From Terrimonas_A sp051954695 (GTDB taxonomy: Bacteria > Bacteroidota > Bacteroidia > Chitinophagales > Chitinophagaceae): DNA of 64,000 nucleotides. This document shows positions 8,269 through 16,313 of the stretch, in pieces; within the stretch, counting starts at the first letter, position 1; each line of letters opens with the position of its first letter. Both the position numbers and the translations under genes were made by a program. Location: NCBI GenBank assembly GCA_051954695.1, contig JBQCHL010000035.1:26958-90957 (forward strand), given 5' to 3'. Below the pieces are notes generated by a model, which saw only the letters and a program-made list of their open reading frames with translations, had not been told where the DNA came from and searched no databases.

Positions 8269-8597
8269 TTTGATTTACGTTTTTTGGGTAATTGTTTTAT
8301 GTTCAGGAATTTATCCAGCGCATCAAGTTTACCGGTCCAGAAAACACGGTATTGCTCCACCCAGTCAGACACTTCATTCAGCTTATCAAATTTTGCTTCG
8401 CAATACCTCTCTCTCCCCTTCTGACGAACCAATATCAGGCCGCATTCTGTCAGTATCTTGATATGTTTGGAAATAGCAGGGCGGCTGATCTCAAAATTTT
8501 CTGCAACAGCATTCAGATTGAGCGGCTGCTTTGCCAGCAATCCTATGATCTCTCTCCTTGTAGGGTCAGCGATCGCCTGGAATACATCTCTTCTCAT
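8265..8597 (-). CDS. ArsR-family transcriptional regulator
   Basis: 110 residues. A winged helix-turn-helix covers about residues 5-80: VFQAIADPTRREIIGLLAKQ, LNLNAVAENFEISRPAISKHIKILTECGLI, then the wing RQKGRERYCEA. It lacks the CxC metal site of the metal-sensing ArsR proteins, so it belongs to the metal-independent group that is usually paired with SRPBCC genes, as here (4-nt overlap). A palindromic operator lies directly upstream and overlaps the predicted -7 element, indicating autorepression of the two-gene operon. Confidence 0.93.
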   Translation of the reverse strand: MRRDVFQAIADPTRREIIGLLAKQPLNLNAVAENFEISRPAISKHIKILTECGLILVRQKGRERYCEAKFDKLNEVSDWVEQYRVFWTGKLDALDKFLNIKQLPKKRKSK

Positions 8598-8608
8598 GAA
8601 AATAAATC

Positions 8609-8636
8609 TATTTGTAACTAATCGGTTACAAATATA
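8609..8636 (-). promoter_or_regulatory. ArsR operator overlapping -7 element
   Basis: A perfect 10-bp inverted repeat (TATTTGTAAC, 6-nt spacer, GTTACAAATA; 8609-8618 and 8625-8634). On the minus strand TATATTTG (8629-8636) matches TAnnTTTG and overlaps the right arm. A looser copy with GTAA/TTAC half-sites lies at 8640-8655. The ArsR ATG is at 8597. The arrangement suits a repressor blocking its own promoter. Confidence 0.72.
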
Positions 8637-8682
8637 TGGGTAATCGTTCGGTTACGCGTTTTTATTTTCACTTTTTTATAAA

Positions 8683-8717
8683 AATAATCAGGAACCCTTT
8701 TTGGGCTCCTGATTATT
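8683..8717 (-). terminator. Intrinsic terminator of the lipoprotein gene
   Basis: Arms 8683-8697 and 8703-8717 pair at 14 of 15 positions (AATAATCAGGA core) around a 5-nt loop. The sequence after it on the minus strand begins TTTATAAAAAA. It separates the lipoprotein gene (ending at 8783) from the ArsR promoter. Confidence 0.7.
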
Positions 8718-8782
8718 AAAATTTTAAACTTATAGGAATGTATCGCTTGTAGGGTTTAGGCTGGTCAGCCTTACAATTCAGT

Positions 8783-9193
8783 TCACCAGTTTTTTTTGAA
8801 CTTCTCTTTTATAACCCCTTCTGAAGCCAGTATTCCCCAGGTCATAAACCCGCCCTTTTCAAAAGTATAATCGAGTTTATAAGTATGAGCAGATGAATTT
8901 GGAGGGGTGTCCCAGGTGATCTCTATTTTATTATCCGGCAATACGCGATACGTTCCAATAAGCGTATACGAATCTTCTCCGTGGTATTTCCGAAAATACT
9001 GTTTAGCCGAAGTAAATTTGATCCTGGTATCTGTCAGTGCATTCTGCCAGTAAAAAGGAGCGCCCCAGGAATCATTGGCATATACCTGGTTGATGGTCCA
9101 TTCTCCCACAAAATTATCAGGCAGATCATCTTTCGAACAGGAGACAGACCCAATCAACAATGCTATCATTGGAATGAGGAGTATCCGAAGCAT
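8783..9193 (-). CDS. Small lipoprotein, lipocalin-like
   Basis: 136 residues from an ATG at 9193 (MLRILLIPMIALLIG); the frame extends two codons to a TTG that is not needed. The signal ends in the lipobox LIGSVSC with Cys at about residue 19, so the protein should be lipidated. The mature part (DNFVGEWTINQVYAND, KFTSAKQYFRKYHG, LIGTYRVLPDNKIEITWD) looks like the small lipocalin-like beta-barrels common in Bacteroidota, with a WTI/GTY/KIEITWD strand pattern. No specific function is recognised. Single gene with a terminator downstream. Confidence 0.75.
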   Translation of the reverse strand: MLRILLIPMIALLIGSVSCSKDDLPDNFVGEWTINQVYANDSWGAPFYWQNALTDTRIKFTSAKQYFRKYHGEDSYTLIGTYRVLPDNKIEITWDTPPNSSAHTYKLDYTFEKGGFMTWGILASEGVIKEKFKKNW

Positions 9194-9267
9194 AAACAAT
9201 GGTTTTAATAGCTGACCACTGAAATGCCCCGATCGTTGCCTGCCTGGTAAAATGGCCTAAAAAGAAA

Positions 9268-9285
9268 CGGGGCATTGCTGCCCCG
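9268..9285 (-). terminator. Intrinsic terminator of the hpd gene
   Basis: GC-rich hairpin CGGGGCA / TGCCCCG (9268-9274 and 9279-9285) with a 4-nt loop. On the minus strand it is followed immediately by TTTCTTTTT (9259-9267). It begins 5 nt after the hpd stop codon; a canonical terminator. Confidence 0.87.
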
Positions 9286-9289
9286 GCTT

Positions 9290-10423
9290 TTATAAATTTC
9301 CCCTCGCTTCCTGCTCCCGTTCAATCGCCTCAAACAAGGCTTTGAAATTTCCTTTTCCAAAACTCTTGGCCCCTTTGCGTTGAATGATCTCAAAGAAAAG
9401 CGTAGGCCTGTCTTCAACCGGTTTGGAAAATAGTTGCAGCAGGTATCCTTCATTGTCACGGTCAACCAGTATGCCGAGTTCTTTCAATGGCCCGAGGTCC
9501 TCATCAATATGCCCGACCCTGTCAAGCAGGTCATCATAATAGGTGGTAGGCACTTTAAGGAATTCCACTCCCCTGCTCATCAGTGCGCGAACAGTGGTTA
9601 CAATATCACTTGTTGCCAGCGCTACGTGCTGCACGCCTTCGCCACGGTAAAATTCAAGATATTCTTCCACCTGCGATTTCTTCTTTCCCTCTGCAGGTTC
9701 ATTGATCGGGAATTTAACAAAGCCATTGCCGCTGCTCATTACCTTGCTCATCAAAGCTGAGTATTCAGTAGAGATATCTTCATCATCAAACGACAGGATA
9801 TTCTTAAATCCCATCACATCTTCATAAAATTTCACCCATGGGTTCATCTGGTTCCAGCCTACATTGCCAACACAATGGTCTACATAAAGAAGGCCTGTGT
9901 CTGCAGGACTGAAAAGAGGATTGCCCCATGCCCTGTAGCCGGGCATGAAAGCACCTTTATAATTTTGTCTTTCGATAAAGAGGTGCACGGTGTCACCATA
10001 AGTATGAATGCCGCTGATCACCACTTCACCATCGTTATCTTTTAACCGCTGGGGTTTCATATAGCTTTTGGCACCGCGGCTGGTCGTTTCCTTCCAGGCA
10101 GATTCCGCATCTTGCACTCTTAAGGAAAGTGCTTTCACACCATCACCATGCTTGTATATATGATCGGCCATATCATTGCCCGGATGCAAAGGAGTGGTCA
10201 GCACAAAAGTGAGTTTGTGTTGCCGCACCACATAGCTTGCCCTGTCTTTCAGGCCAGTTTCAGGGCCGGCATAAGCCAGGGCCTGGAAACCAAAAGCGCT
10301 CATATAATAATGGGCGGCCTGTTTGGCATTCCCTACATAAAATTCTACATAATCGGTGCCTTCCAGGGGAAGGAAATCATGAACAGCTTCCTGCGTGTCC
10401 ATTTTTTTGGTTATAGTTGACAT
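9290..10423 (-). CDS. hpd: 4-hydroxyphenylpyruvate dioxygenase
   Basis: 377 residues from the ATG at 10423 (MSTITKKMDTQ); an in-frame ATG 15 codons upstream adds a non-conserved extension and is less likely. Two vicinal-oxygen-chelate domains are visible: the N-terminal one from GTDYVEFYVGNAKQAAHYYMSAFGF, the C-terminal one from YVDHCVGNV. The three iron ligands are His in DHCVGN, His in VQHVALATSD and Glu in LFFEIIQR. The C-terminal GFGKGNFKALFEAIE helix that gates the active site is recognisable as KSFGKGNFKALFEAIE. It converts 4-hydroxyphenylpyruvate to homogentisate in tyrosine catabolism. No homogentisate dioxygenase is nearby. A good promoter and a long leader lie upstream. Confidence 0.96.
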   Translation of the reverse strand: MSTITKKMDTQEAVHDFLPLEGTDYVEFYVGNAKQAAHYYMSAFGFQALAYAGPETGLKDRASYVVRQHKLTFVLTTPLHPGNDMADHIYKHGDGVKALSLRVQDAESAWKETTSRGAKSYMKPQRLKDNDGEVVISGIHTYGDTVHLFIERQNYKGAFMPGYRAWGNPLFSPADTGLLYVDHCVGNVGWNQMNPWVKFYEDVMGFKNILSFDDEDISTEYSALMSKVMSSGNGFVKFPINEPAEGKKKSQVEEYLEFYRGEGVQHVALATSDIVTTVRALMSRGVEFLKVPTTYYDDLLDRVGHIDEDLGPLKELGILVDRDNEGYLLQLFSKPVEDRPTLFFEIIQRKGAKSFGKGNFKALFEAIEREQEARGNL

Positions 10424-10595
10424 CTGCAATGATTTTATAAAACAATAATGATTCCCGGAGGAATTCAATGAAATGATCAGGGTGGTTAGAACGGGAAAGG
10501 CATTAGCAACTGCCCATAGCCATTGTCTCCATCAGGAGGCTGAACAGGTTCCGGTGATCGGAAAAGCGTTTATGAGGAAAATCAGGACGCATAAG

Positions 10596-10626
10596 CAAAT
10601 TTAGAAAAATGCGAGGGATATGCAAA
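10596..10626 (-). promoter_or_regulatory. Promoter of hpd
   Basis: On the minus strand TTTG (10626-10623), a 19-bp spacer, then TAAATTTG (10603-10596): a full match to the Bacteroidota consensus TTTG-N19-TAnnTTTG. It implies a leader of about 165 nt before the hpd ATG at 10423. That leader holds a 9-codon ORF (METMAMGSC) ending near 10502. Confidence 0.65.
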
Positions 10627-10661
10627 TTCCGTTAGTAGTTCCGGTTCAGCAACGGGTTTTC

Positions 10662-10780
10662 CCCACAAAGACAACCAAGACCACAAAGAAATATTTTCCC
10701 TTCATTATTGTAACTCTGAGTCAGAGAATATTGAAGATGCACAGACAATAATTCTTTGTGGTCTTGGTTGTCTTTGTGGG
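10662..10780. repeat. Palindromic element A (CCACAAAGA family)
   Basis: Perfect 29-bp arms (10662-10690 and 10752-10780) around a 61-nt centre that itself contains CTCTGA-G-TCAGAG. Each arm carries two CCACAAAGA units 18 bp apart. With the hpd promoter and leader it fills the 394-bp gap between hpd and purK; no other gene is seen there. Related elements are at 20029-20147 and 63916-63986. Confidence 0.9.
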
Positions 10781-10805
10781 AAACCATTCAAATCCTCCGA
10801 TCTCC

Positions 10806-10813
10806 TATCTTTG
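10806..10813 (+). promoter_or_regulatory. Candidate -7 element of purK
   Basis: TATCTTTG matches TAnnTTTG and ends only 4 nt before the purK ATG at 10818. If used, transcription would start at or very near the start codon, giving a leaderless or nearly leaderless mRNA. No well-spaced TTG is visible upstream; the nearest TTTG (in the arm of element A) is 29 bp away. Confidence 0.45.
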
Positions 10814-10817
10814 CGCC

Positions 10818-11939
10818 ATGCAAAAAATCGGTATTCTCGGTGGCGGCCAACTGGGCCGGATGTTACTGCAGGCAGCGGCCAATTATCCTGTTGAAACCTT
10901 TGTCCTGGAAAACGACCCGGAATGCCCTGCTGCACATCTTTGCCGGCATTTTGTAAAAGGTGATATCAGAAATTTTGATGACGTGTACGCTTTCGGGAAA
11001 CAGCTCGATGCAATCACCATCGAAATTGAGAATGTGAATGTAGAAGCCCTGGAAAAACTGGAAGCAGAAGGTGTGCGCGTCTATCCCAAACCTTCCGTAC
11101 TGAAGACCATCAAAAGCAAGATCCTTCAGAAAGAATATTACAAAACCCACCAGATACCTTCTCCTGAATTTGTTGTTACCCCCAATGCTGCTGCACTGAA
11201 AGAGCAGCTTGGTTTTTTACCTGCCGTTCACAAACTGGGTGAAGGCGGTTATGATGGCCGCGGTGTGCAACTCATAAAAAAAGAAGAAGACCTGTCAAAA
11301 GGATTTGATGCACCTTCCGTGCTGGAAAAAATGGTAGATATCCGTAAGGAGATCGCACAGATGGTAGCTATTAACGATAAAGGGGAAACAGCCTTATACC
11401 CACCCGTGGAAATGCTGTTCGATCCGCAATTGAATTTGCTGGATTATCAACTTTGTCCTGCAGAGATCGACGAGCGTACTTTATGGAAGGTGGAAGCTAT
11501 TGCCCTGTCTGTTGTCCGCAACTTTAAATCACCCGGCATCTTTGCCATCGAAATGTTTATTGATAAAAACGGGGATGTACTGGTCAATGAAACAGCTCCG
11601 CGTGTACATAATAGCGGGCATCATACCATTGAAGCCCATTATTCTTCCCAGTTCGATATGCTCTGGAGGGTAATGCTCGGTTATCCCCTGGGAAATACCG
11701 ACGCAATTCTCCCTTCGATCATGGTCAATGTGATCGGTGCTGACAAATATTCCGGGAATGCTGTATATGAGGGGCTGGAGGATGTCCTGAAAATTGAAAA
11801 TGCCTTTGTTCACCTGTACGGGAAGAAACAAACCAAACCCGGTCGCAAAATGGGGCATGTCACTATTTTGAGCAAAGACAAGCATGACCTGCTTTACCAA
11901 TCGAATAAAGTCAAGCACGGACTGATCGTGAAAGCCTAG
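10818..11939 (+). CDS. purK: 5-(carboxyamino)imidazole ribonucleotide synthase
   Basis: 373 residues from the ATG at 10818 (MQKIGILGGGQLGRML); the in-frame ATG 20 codons upstream is rejected because the ILGGGQLGRM motif is normally N-terminal. ATP-grasp features follow: KTIKSKILQKEYYKTHQIPSP, the KLGEGGYDGRGVQ glycine-rich loop, the late FAIEMFIDKNGDVLVNETAPRVHNSGHHTIEA block with the metal ligands, and the PGRKMGHVTIL tail. It carboxylates AIR to N5-CAIR using ATP and bicarbonate, in de novo purine synthesis. Its partner purE is 5.8 kb downstream, separated by an efflux operon. Confidence 0.96.
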   Translation: MQKIGILGGGQLGRMLLQAAANYPVETFVLENDPECPAAHLCRHFVKGDIRNFDDVYAFGKQLDAITIEIENVNVEALEKLEAEGVRVYPKPSVLKTIKSKILQKEYYKTHQIPSPEFVVTPNAAALKEQLGFLPAVHKLGEGGYDGRGVQLIKKEEDLSKGFDAPSVLEKMVDIRKEIAQMVAINDKGETALYPPVEMLFDPQLNLLDYQLCPAEIDERTLWKVEAIALSVVRNFKSPGIFAIEMFIDKNGDVLVNETAPRVHNSGHHTIEAHYSSQFDMLWRVMLGYPLGNTDAILPSIMVNVIGADKYSGNAVYEGLEDVLKIENAFVHLYGKKQTKPGRKMGHVTILSKDKHDLLYQSNKVKHGLIVKA

Positions 11940-12103
11940 CCTGCCATCCCGTTTTAAAACCTTTTATAATTAGTACGGGGATGAGCGCAGGGATGACAAT
12001 CGCCTGACGTCCAATAACAACCGGATTTTAAGCAAATTTGTTTTTCAAATCGTTTAAAATGGTATTTCCGGGCCGACCGGACTGTTAATAAACTAATACA
12101 CAA

Positions 12104-13171
12104 GTGAGAACACATCCACCTTTACGTTATTGTTTTATCGTTGCCGCACTGAGCCTGCTCGCTGCCTGTGGAGGAAAGTCGAATAACGACAAAAAGCCTC
12201 AGCAGCAGTCCGGCCGTCCCCAGGGACCTGCCCGGGTAGACGTTTACCTGGTCTCTCCCCAGCCTTTTGCAGAAAATATTGAAGTGCCTGGCTCTGTTAT
12301 TGCCAATGAAACCACGGAGATTCACCCGGAAGTGTCTGGCCGTATCGTAAGTTTGAATGTGGCAGAAGGCCGCCAGGTAGCCAAAGGCACCCTGCTCGCA
12401 AAATTGTATGATGAAGACCTGCAGGCCCAACTGAAAAAACTGCAGGTGCAGTTGCAGATCGCCAATACCAATGAAGAGCGTTCTGCCCAATTGCTGAAGA
12501 TACAGGGTATCAGCAAAGCCGATTATGATGCCAGCCTGCTGAACGTAAATAATATCAAAGCGGATATCGATATCATCCGTACACAGATCACCCGGACAGA
12601 GATCCGCGCACCATTCAGCGGCAAACTGGGTCTGAAAAATATCAGTCCCGGTGCTTATGTAACTCCTGCCACCGTTATTGCAGCTATCAACCAGACCGGT
12701 GAACTTAAACTGGATTTCACCGTGCCGGAAAAATATACAGGCAAGATCAAAATCGGCCAGGTAGTTGGTTTCACTTACGAAGGATCTAATAAAAAGTATA
12801 CAGCCAAAGTCATCGCTACAGAATCGGCTGTAATGGAAAACACCCGCAGCCTGAAAGTAAGGTCATTGATACAGGCAAAAGATGCAGCATTGCTGCCTGG
12901 GGCTTTTGCCAAAGTGCAACTGGGTTTTGATCCTGATCCGGCAGCTATCCTGGTTCCCACACAAGCCATCCTGCCACAGGCAAGGGGTAAGAAAGTGATC
13001 CTTCTTGAAGAAGGCAAAGCCAAATTTGTGGATGTTACTACCGGTGTGCGCGACTCATCAAGAGTGCAGGTAACTCAAGGTTTGAAAGCCGGCGACACTG
13101 TTATCGTTACCGGTTTGCTGACATTGCGCCCCGACGCTAAAGTGCAGGTAGCCCAGATCATTAATAAATAA
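12104..13171 (+). CDS. RND efflux periplasmic adaptor (membrane fusion) lipoprotein
   Basis: 355 residues with a GTG start (MRTHPPLRYCFIV), chosen because it gives a lipoprotein signal with lipobox SLLAAC. The mature chain has the HlyD-like pattern: EIHPEVSGRIVSLNVAEGRQVAKGTLLAKL (lipoyl half), a coiled-coil hairpin from about 105 to 150 (QLKKLQVQLQIANTNEERSAQLL), TRTEIRAPFSGKLGLKNISPGAYVTPAT (second lipoyl half), then beta-barrel and membrane-proximal domains. It links the inner-membrane pump to the outer-membrane channel. First gene of a three-gene operon; the pump starts 6 bp later. Confidence 0.95.
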   Translation: MRTHPPLRYCFIVAALSLLAACGGKSNNDKKPQQQSGRPQGPARVDVYLVSPQPFAENIEVPGSVIANETTEIHPEVSGRIVSLNVAEGRQVAKGTLLAKLYDEDLQAQLKKLQVQLQIANTNEERSAQLLKIQGISKADYDASLLNVNNIKADIDIIRTQITRTEIRAPFSGKLGLKNISPGAYVTPATVIAAINQTGELKLDFTVPEKYTGKIKIGQVVGFTYEGSNKKYTAKVIATESAVMENTRSLKVRSLIQAKDAALLPGAFAKVQLGFDPDPAAILVPTQAILPQARGKKVILLEEGKAKFVDVTTGVRDSSRVQVTQGLKAGDTVIVTGLLTLRPDAKVQVAQIINK

Positions 13172-13177
13172 TTTACG

Positions 13178-16100
13178 ATGAATATCTCCGAACTCAGTTT
13201 AAGACGACCTGTGCTTGCCATAGTGATGAACATTATCATCATTGTGTTCGGTGTTATTGGCTTTAAGTTCCTGGGGGTAAGGGATTATCCCGCTATTGAT
13301 CCTCCCAATATCAGTGTGCGTACTTCTTATGCAGGCGCCAACGCTGATATCATCGAAACGCAGATAACAGAACCGCTTGAAAAAGCGATCAATGGTATAG
13401 CCGGTATTAAGAATATCACTTCGAGCAGCAGCAACGGTTCCAGCAATATCAACGTGGAATTTGATCTTGGTATCAATCTCGAAGCAGCAGCCAATGACGT
13501 GCGTGATAAAGTATCACAGGCACAACGTTCCCTTCCACCCGACCTGGAAGCGCCTCCTGTAGTAACAAAAGCAGATGCGAGCTCGGATGCCATTCTTTCC
13601 ATGACCGTACAGAGTTCCACCCGGAATCCTTTGCAGATCACCGAATACGCTAACAACGTTCTGGTAGAACGCCTGCAAACCATTCCCGGCGTGAGCGGTA
13701 TCCAGATATGGGGTGAAAAAAGGTATGCCATGCGTATCTGGATCGATCCTGCCAAGCTGACTGCATTCGGCCTTACACCCGGCGATGTGCAAGCTGCATT
13801 ATCGCGGGAAAACGTGGAGCTGCCTTCCGGTAAGATATCAGGTAATACGACTGAACTTACTGTACGCACTTTTGGTCGGCTGAACACAGAAGAGGAGTTT
13901 GGAAACGTGATCATCAAAAACGTGAATGGTGCTGACGTGCGTATCAGGGATATTGGTGAAGTGGTACTTGGTCCCGAAAATGAAGAAACAGCTTTAAGGG
14001 AAAGCGGTGTTCCCATGATTGCTTTAGCGCTGGTGCCTCAACCCGGCGCCAACTATGTCGCAATCTCTGACGAATTTTATAAACGTCTTGAACAGATTAA
14101 GAAAGATATACCCGAGGACATCTCTGTAAATATTGCCCTCGACCAAACCAGGTTCATTAAACGTTCCATTTCTGAAGTAGAAGAAACACTGATCGTTGCC
14201 ATCGTACTTGTAGTACTGATCATCTATCTCTTTTTCCGCGACTGGCTGATCGCTATACGGCCATTGATCGATATTCCTGTATCGCTGATCGGCGCTTTCT
14301 TCATCATGTATATCATGGGCTATACGATCAACGTATTGTCGTTGCTGGCTATCGTACTGGCAACAGGTCTTGTGGTAGATGATGGTATCGTGGTTACGGA
14401 GAACATCTATAAGAAAATGGAGAAAGGCATGGGCAAATGGCAAGCTGCAATGGAAGGTTCCAAAGAGATCTACTTCGCTGTTATTGCCACTTCCATTACA
14501 CTTGCCGTCGTGTTCCTGCCGATCATTTTCCTGCAGGGCTTTGTAGGCAGCCTGTTCCGTGAGTTCGGTATCGTGGTAGCCGGAGCAGTATTAATCTCTG
14601 CATTTGTATCATTGACCCTTACGCCGGTACTGAACGTAAAGCTTACCAAGAAAAATATCCATAAGCATTCCTGGTTTTATACCAAAACAGAGCCGTTCTT
14701 CCAATGGATGGAAAATACCTACCAGAAAGCTCTGACAAAATTTATGCGGGTTCGCTGGGTATCATTTATCCTTATTCTCGGCTGCGTAGCGATCATCTAT
14801 TTTATCGGAAGGAATCTTCAATCTGAACTGGCGCCCATGGAAGATCGCAGCCAGTTTCGCCTGCAACTGAGTGCACCGGAAGGTACTTCCTTTGATGCAA
14901 TGGATAAGTATGTAGACCGTATTTCCAACCTGATGCTCGATTCTGTGCCCGAAAAACAAATTATACTTACTATCACCTCTCCAGGCTTTTCTGGTGGGAA
15001 TGCCAATAATGGAACAGTTCGGGTATCGCTCAATGATCCTAAAGAAAGGCATCGCTCGCAGGAAGAAATTGTGAACATGGTGAACCGTAACCTGCCACGC
15101 TATAATGAAGGCCGGGCTTTTGCCGTGCAGGAGCAAACGATACAGGTGAACCGTCGTGGTGGTCAGCCTGTACAATTCGTGATACAAAACAATAATTTCG
15201 AGAAGCTCACAGCCATTCTTCCGAAATTCCTGGAAGAAGCCAGTAAGAGCAAGGTATTGCAGCAGGCAGATATCGATCTTAAATTCAATAAACCTGAATT
15301 AAGGGTATCGATCGACCGCTTAAAAGCAAGTGAACTGGGTGTAAGCGTTAGTGATATATCAGAAACATTGCAATTGGCTTATAGCAACCGCAGGCTTGGC
15401 TATTTCAATAAAGATGGGAAACAATACCAGGTGATGGGACAAGTGGCGCGCAATGACCGCGATGACCCGGAAGATCTGAAGAACTTGTTCGTCCGCAACA
15501 ATCGTGGTGAAATGATCTCTATGGACAACCTGATGAATGTGGAAGAGTCTAATACCCCTCCTACCATCTATCACTTTAACCGTTATAAATCGGCAACAGT
15601 TTCCTCAGGCCTTCAACCCGGATATACAATCGGGGATGGTATTAAAGAAATGGACAGGATCGCTTCGAAATTGCTGGATGATACTTTTGCCACGTCACTC
15701 TCCGGTTCTTCCCGCGACTTTGCTGAAAGCAGCAGCAATACCAGCTTTGCTTTCCTGCTGGCGCTGGGCCTGATCTTCCTGATCCTGGCTGCACAATTTG
15801 AAAGCTTTATAGATCCGTTCATCATCATGATCACGGTGCCACTGGCGATTGCTGGTGCGGTGTTGTCATTGTGGATATTCGGACATACGCTAAATATCTT
15901 CTCACAGATCGGTATGATCATGCTGATCGGGTTAGTAACGAAAAATGGTATCCTCATCGTGGAGTTTGCCAACCAGAACCGGATGAAGGGAATGAAGAAA
16001 ACAGAGGCGGCCATTTATTCAGCCACGCAAAGGCTTCGCCCCATCCTGATGACAAGCCTGGCGATGTCACTCGGGGCCTTGCCGCTTGCTTTATCATTAG

Positions 16101-16303
16101 GCGCTGCTGCCACCAGCCGCATCCCTCTTGGTGTGGTGATCGTTGGCGGCATCCTGTTCTCCCTGGTATTGACACTGTTTATCCTTCCCGCTATGTACAG
16201 CTATATGTCTGGAAGTAAAAAGAAAAGTGCCATGGAAGAACTGTATCCGGAAAACACACACCACCAAACCCCTGTCACTGATACACATGCCGAGTCCGTA
16301 TAA
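13178..16303 (+). CDS. RND efflux permease, AcrB/HAE1 type
   Basis: 1041 residues, full length for the family. N-terminal helix ISELSLRRPVLAIVMNIIIIVFGVIGF, two large periplasmic loops, and the TM4/TM10 blocks: LLAIVLATGLVVDDGIVVTENIYKKME carries the paired aspartates of the proton relay, and QIGMIMLIGLVTKNGILIVEFANQ with RPILMTSLAMSLGALPLALSLGAA is TM10-11 with the conserved Lys. It is a proton-driven trimeric exporter in the inner membrane. The adaptor is upstream (6 bp) and the outer-membrane factor downstream (10 bp). No dedicated regulator is visible, and the substrates are unknown. Confidence 0.96.
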   Translation: MNISELSLRRPVLAIVMNIIIIVFGVIGFKFLGVRDYPAIDPPNISVRTSYAGANADIIETQITEPLEKAINGIAGIKNITSSSSNGSSNINVEFDLGINLEAAANDVRDKVSQAQRSLPPDLEAPPVVTKADASSDAILSMTVQSSTRNPLQITEYANNVLVERLQTIPGVSGIQIWGEKRYAMRIWIDPAKLTAFGLTPGDVQAALSRENVELPSGKISGNTTELTVRTFGRLNTEEEFGNVIIKNVNGADVRIRDIGEVVLGPENEETALRESGVPMIALALVPQPGANYVAISDEFYKRLEQIKKDIPEDISVNIALDQTRFIKRSISEVEETLIVAIVLVVLIIYLFFRDWLIAIRPLIDIPVSLIGAFFIMYIMGYTINVLSLLAIVLATGLVVDDGIVVTENIYKKMEKGMGKWQAAMEGSKEIYFAVIATSITLAVVFLPIIFLQGFVGSLFREFGIVVAGAVLISAFVSLTLTPVLNVKLTKKNIHKHSWFYTKTEPFFQWMENTYQKALTKFMRVRWVSFILILGCVAIIYFIGRNLQSELAPMEDRSQFRLQLSAPEGTSFDAMDKYVDRISNLMLDSVPEKQIILTITSPGFSGGNANNGTVRVSLNDPKERHRSQEEIVNMVNRNLPRYNEGRAFAVQEQTIQVNRRGGQPVQFVIQNNNFEKLTAILPKFLEEASKSKVLQQADIDLKFNKPELRVSIDRLKASELGVSVSDISETLQLAYSNRRLGYFNKDGKQYQVMGQVARNDRDDPEDLKNLFVRNNRGEMISMDNLMNVEESNTPPTIYHFNRYKSATVSSGLQPGYTIGDGIKEMDRIASKLLDDTFATSLSGSSRDFAESSSNTSFAFLLALGLIFLILAAQFESFIDPFIIMITVPLAIAGAVLSLWIFGHTLNIFSQIGMIMLIGLVTKNGILIVEFANQNRMKGMKKTEAAIYSATQRLRPILMTSLAMSLGALPLALSLGAAATSRIPLGVVIVGGILFSLVLTLFILPAMYSYMSGSKKKSAMEELYPENTHHQTPVTDTHAESV

Positions 16304-16313
16304 AAAGAAATAC

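Noticed and set aside
11940..12103. Terminator between purK and the efflux operon
   Set aside because: The CATCCCG / CGGGGATG arms near 11945-11985 are interrupted and far apart, with no T-run; too weak to call.
13327..14016. A 229-codon minus-strand open frame inside the RND pump gene
   Set aside because: Fully antisense to a conserved coding region; serine/proline-rich low-complexity translation.
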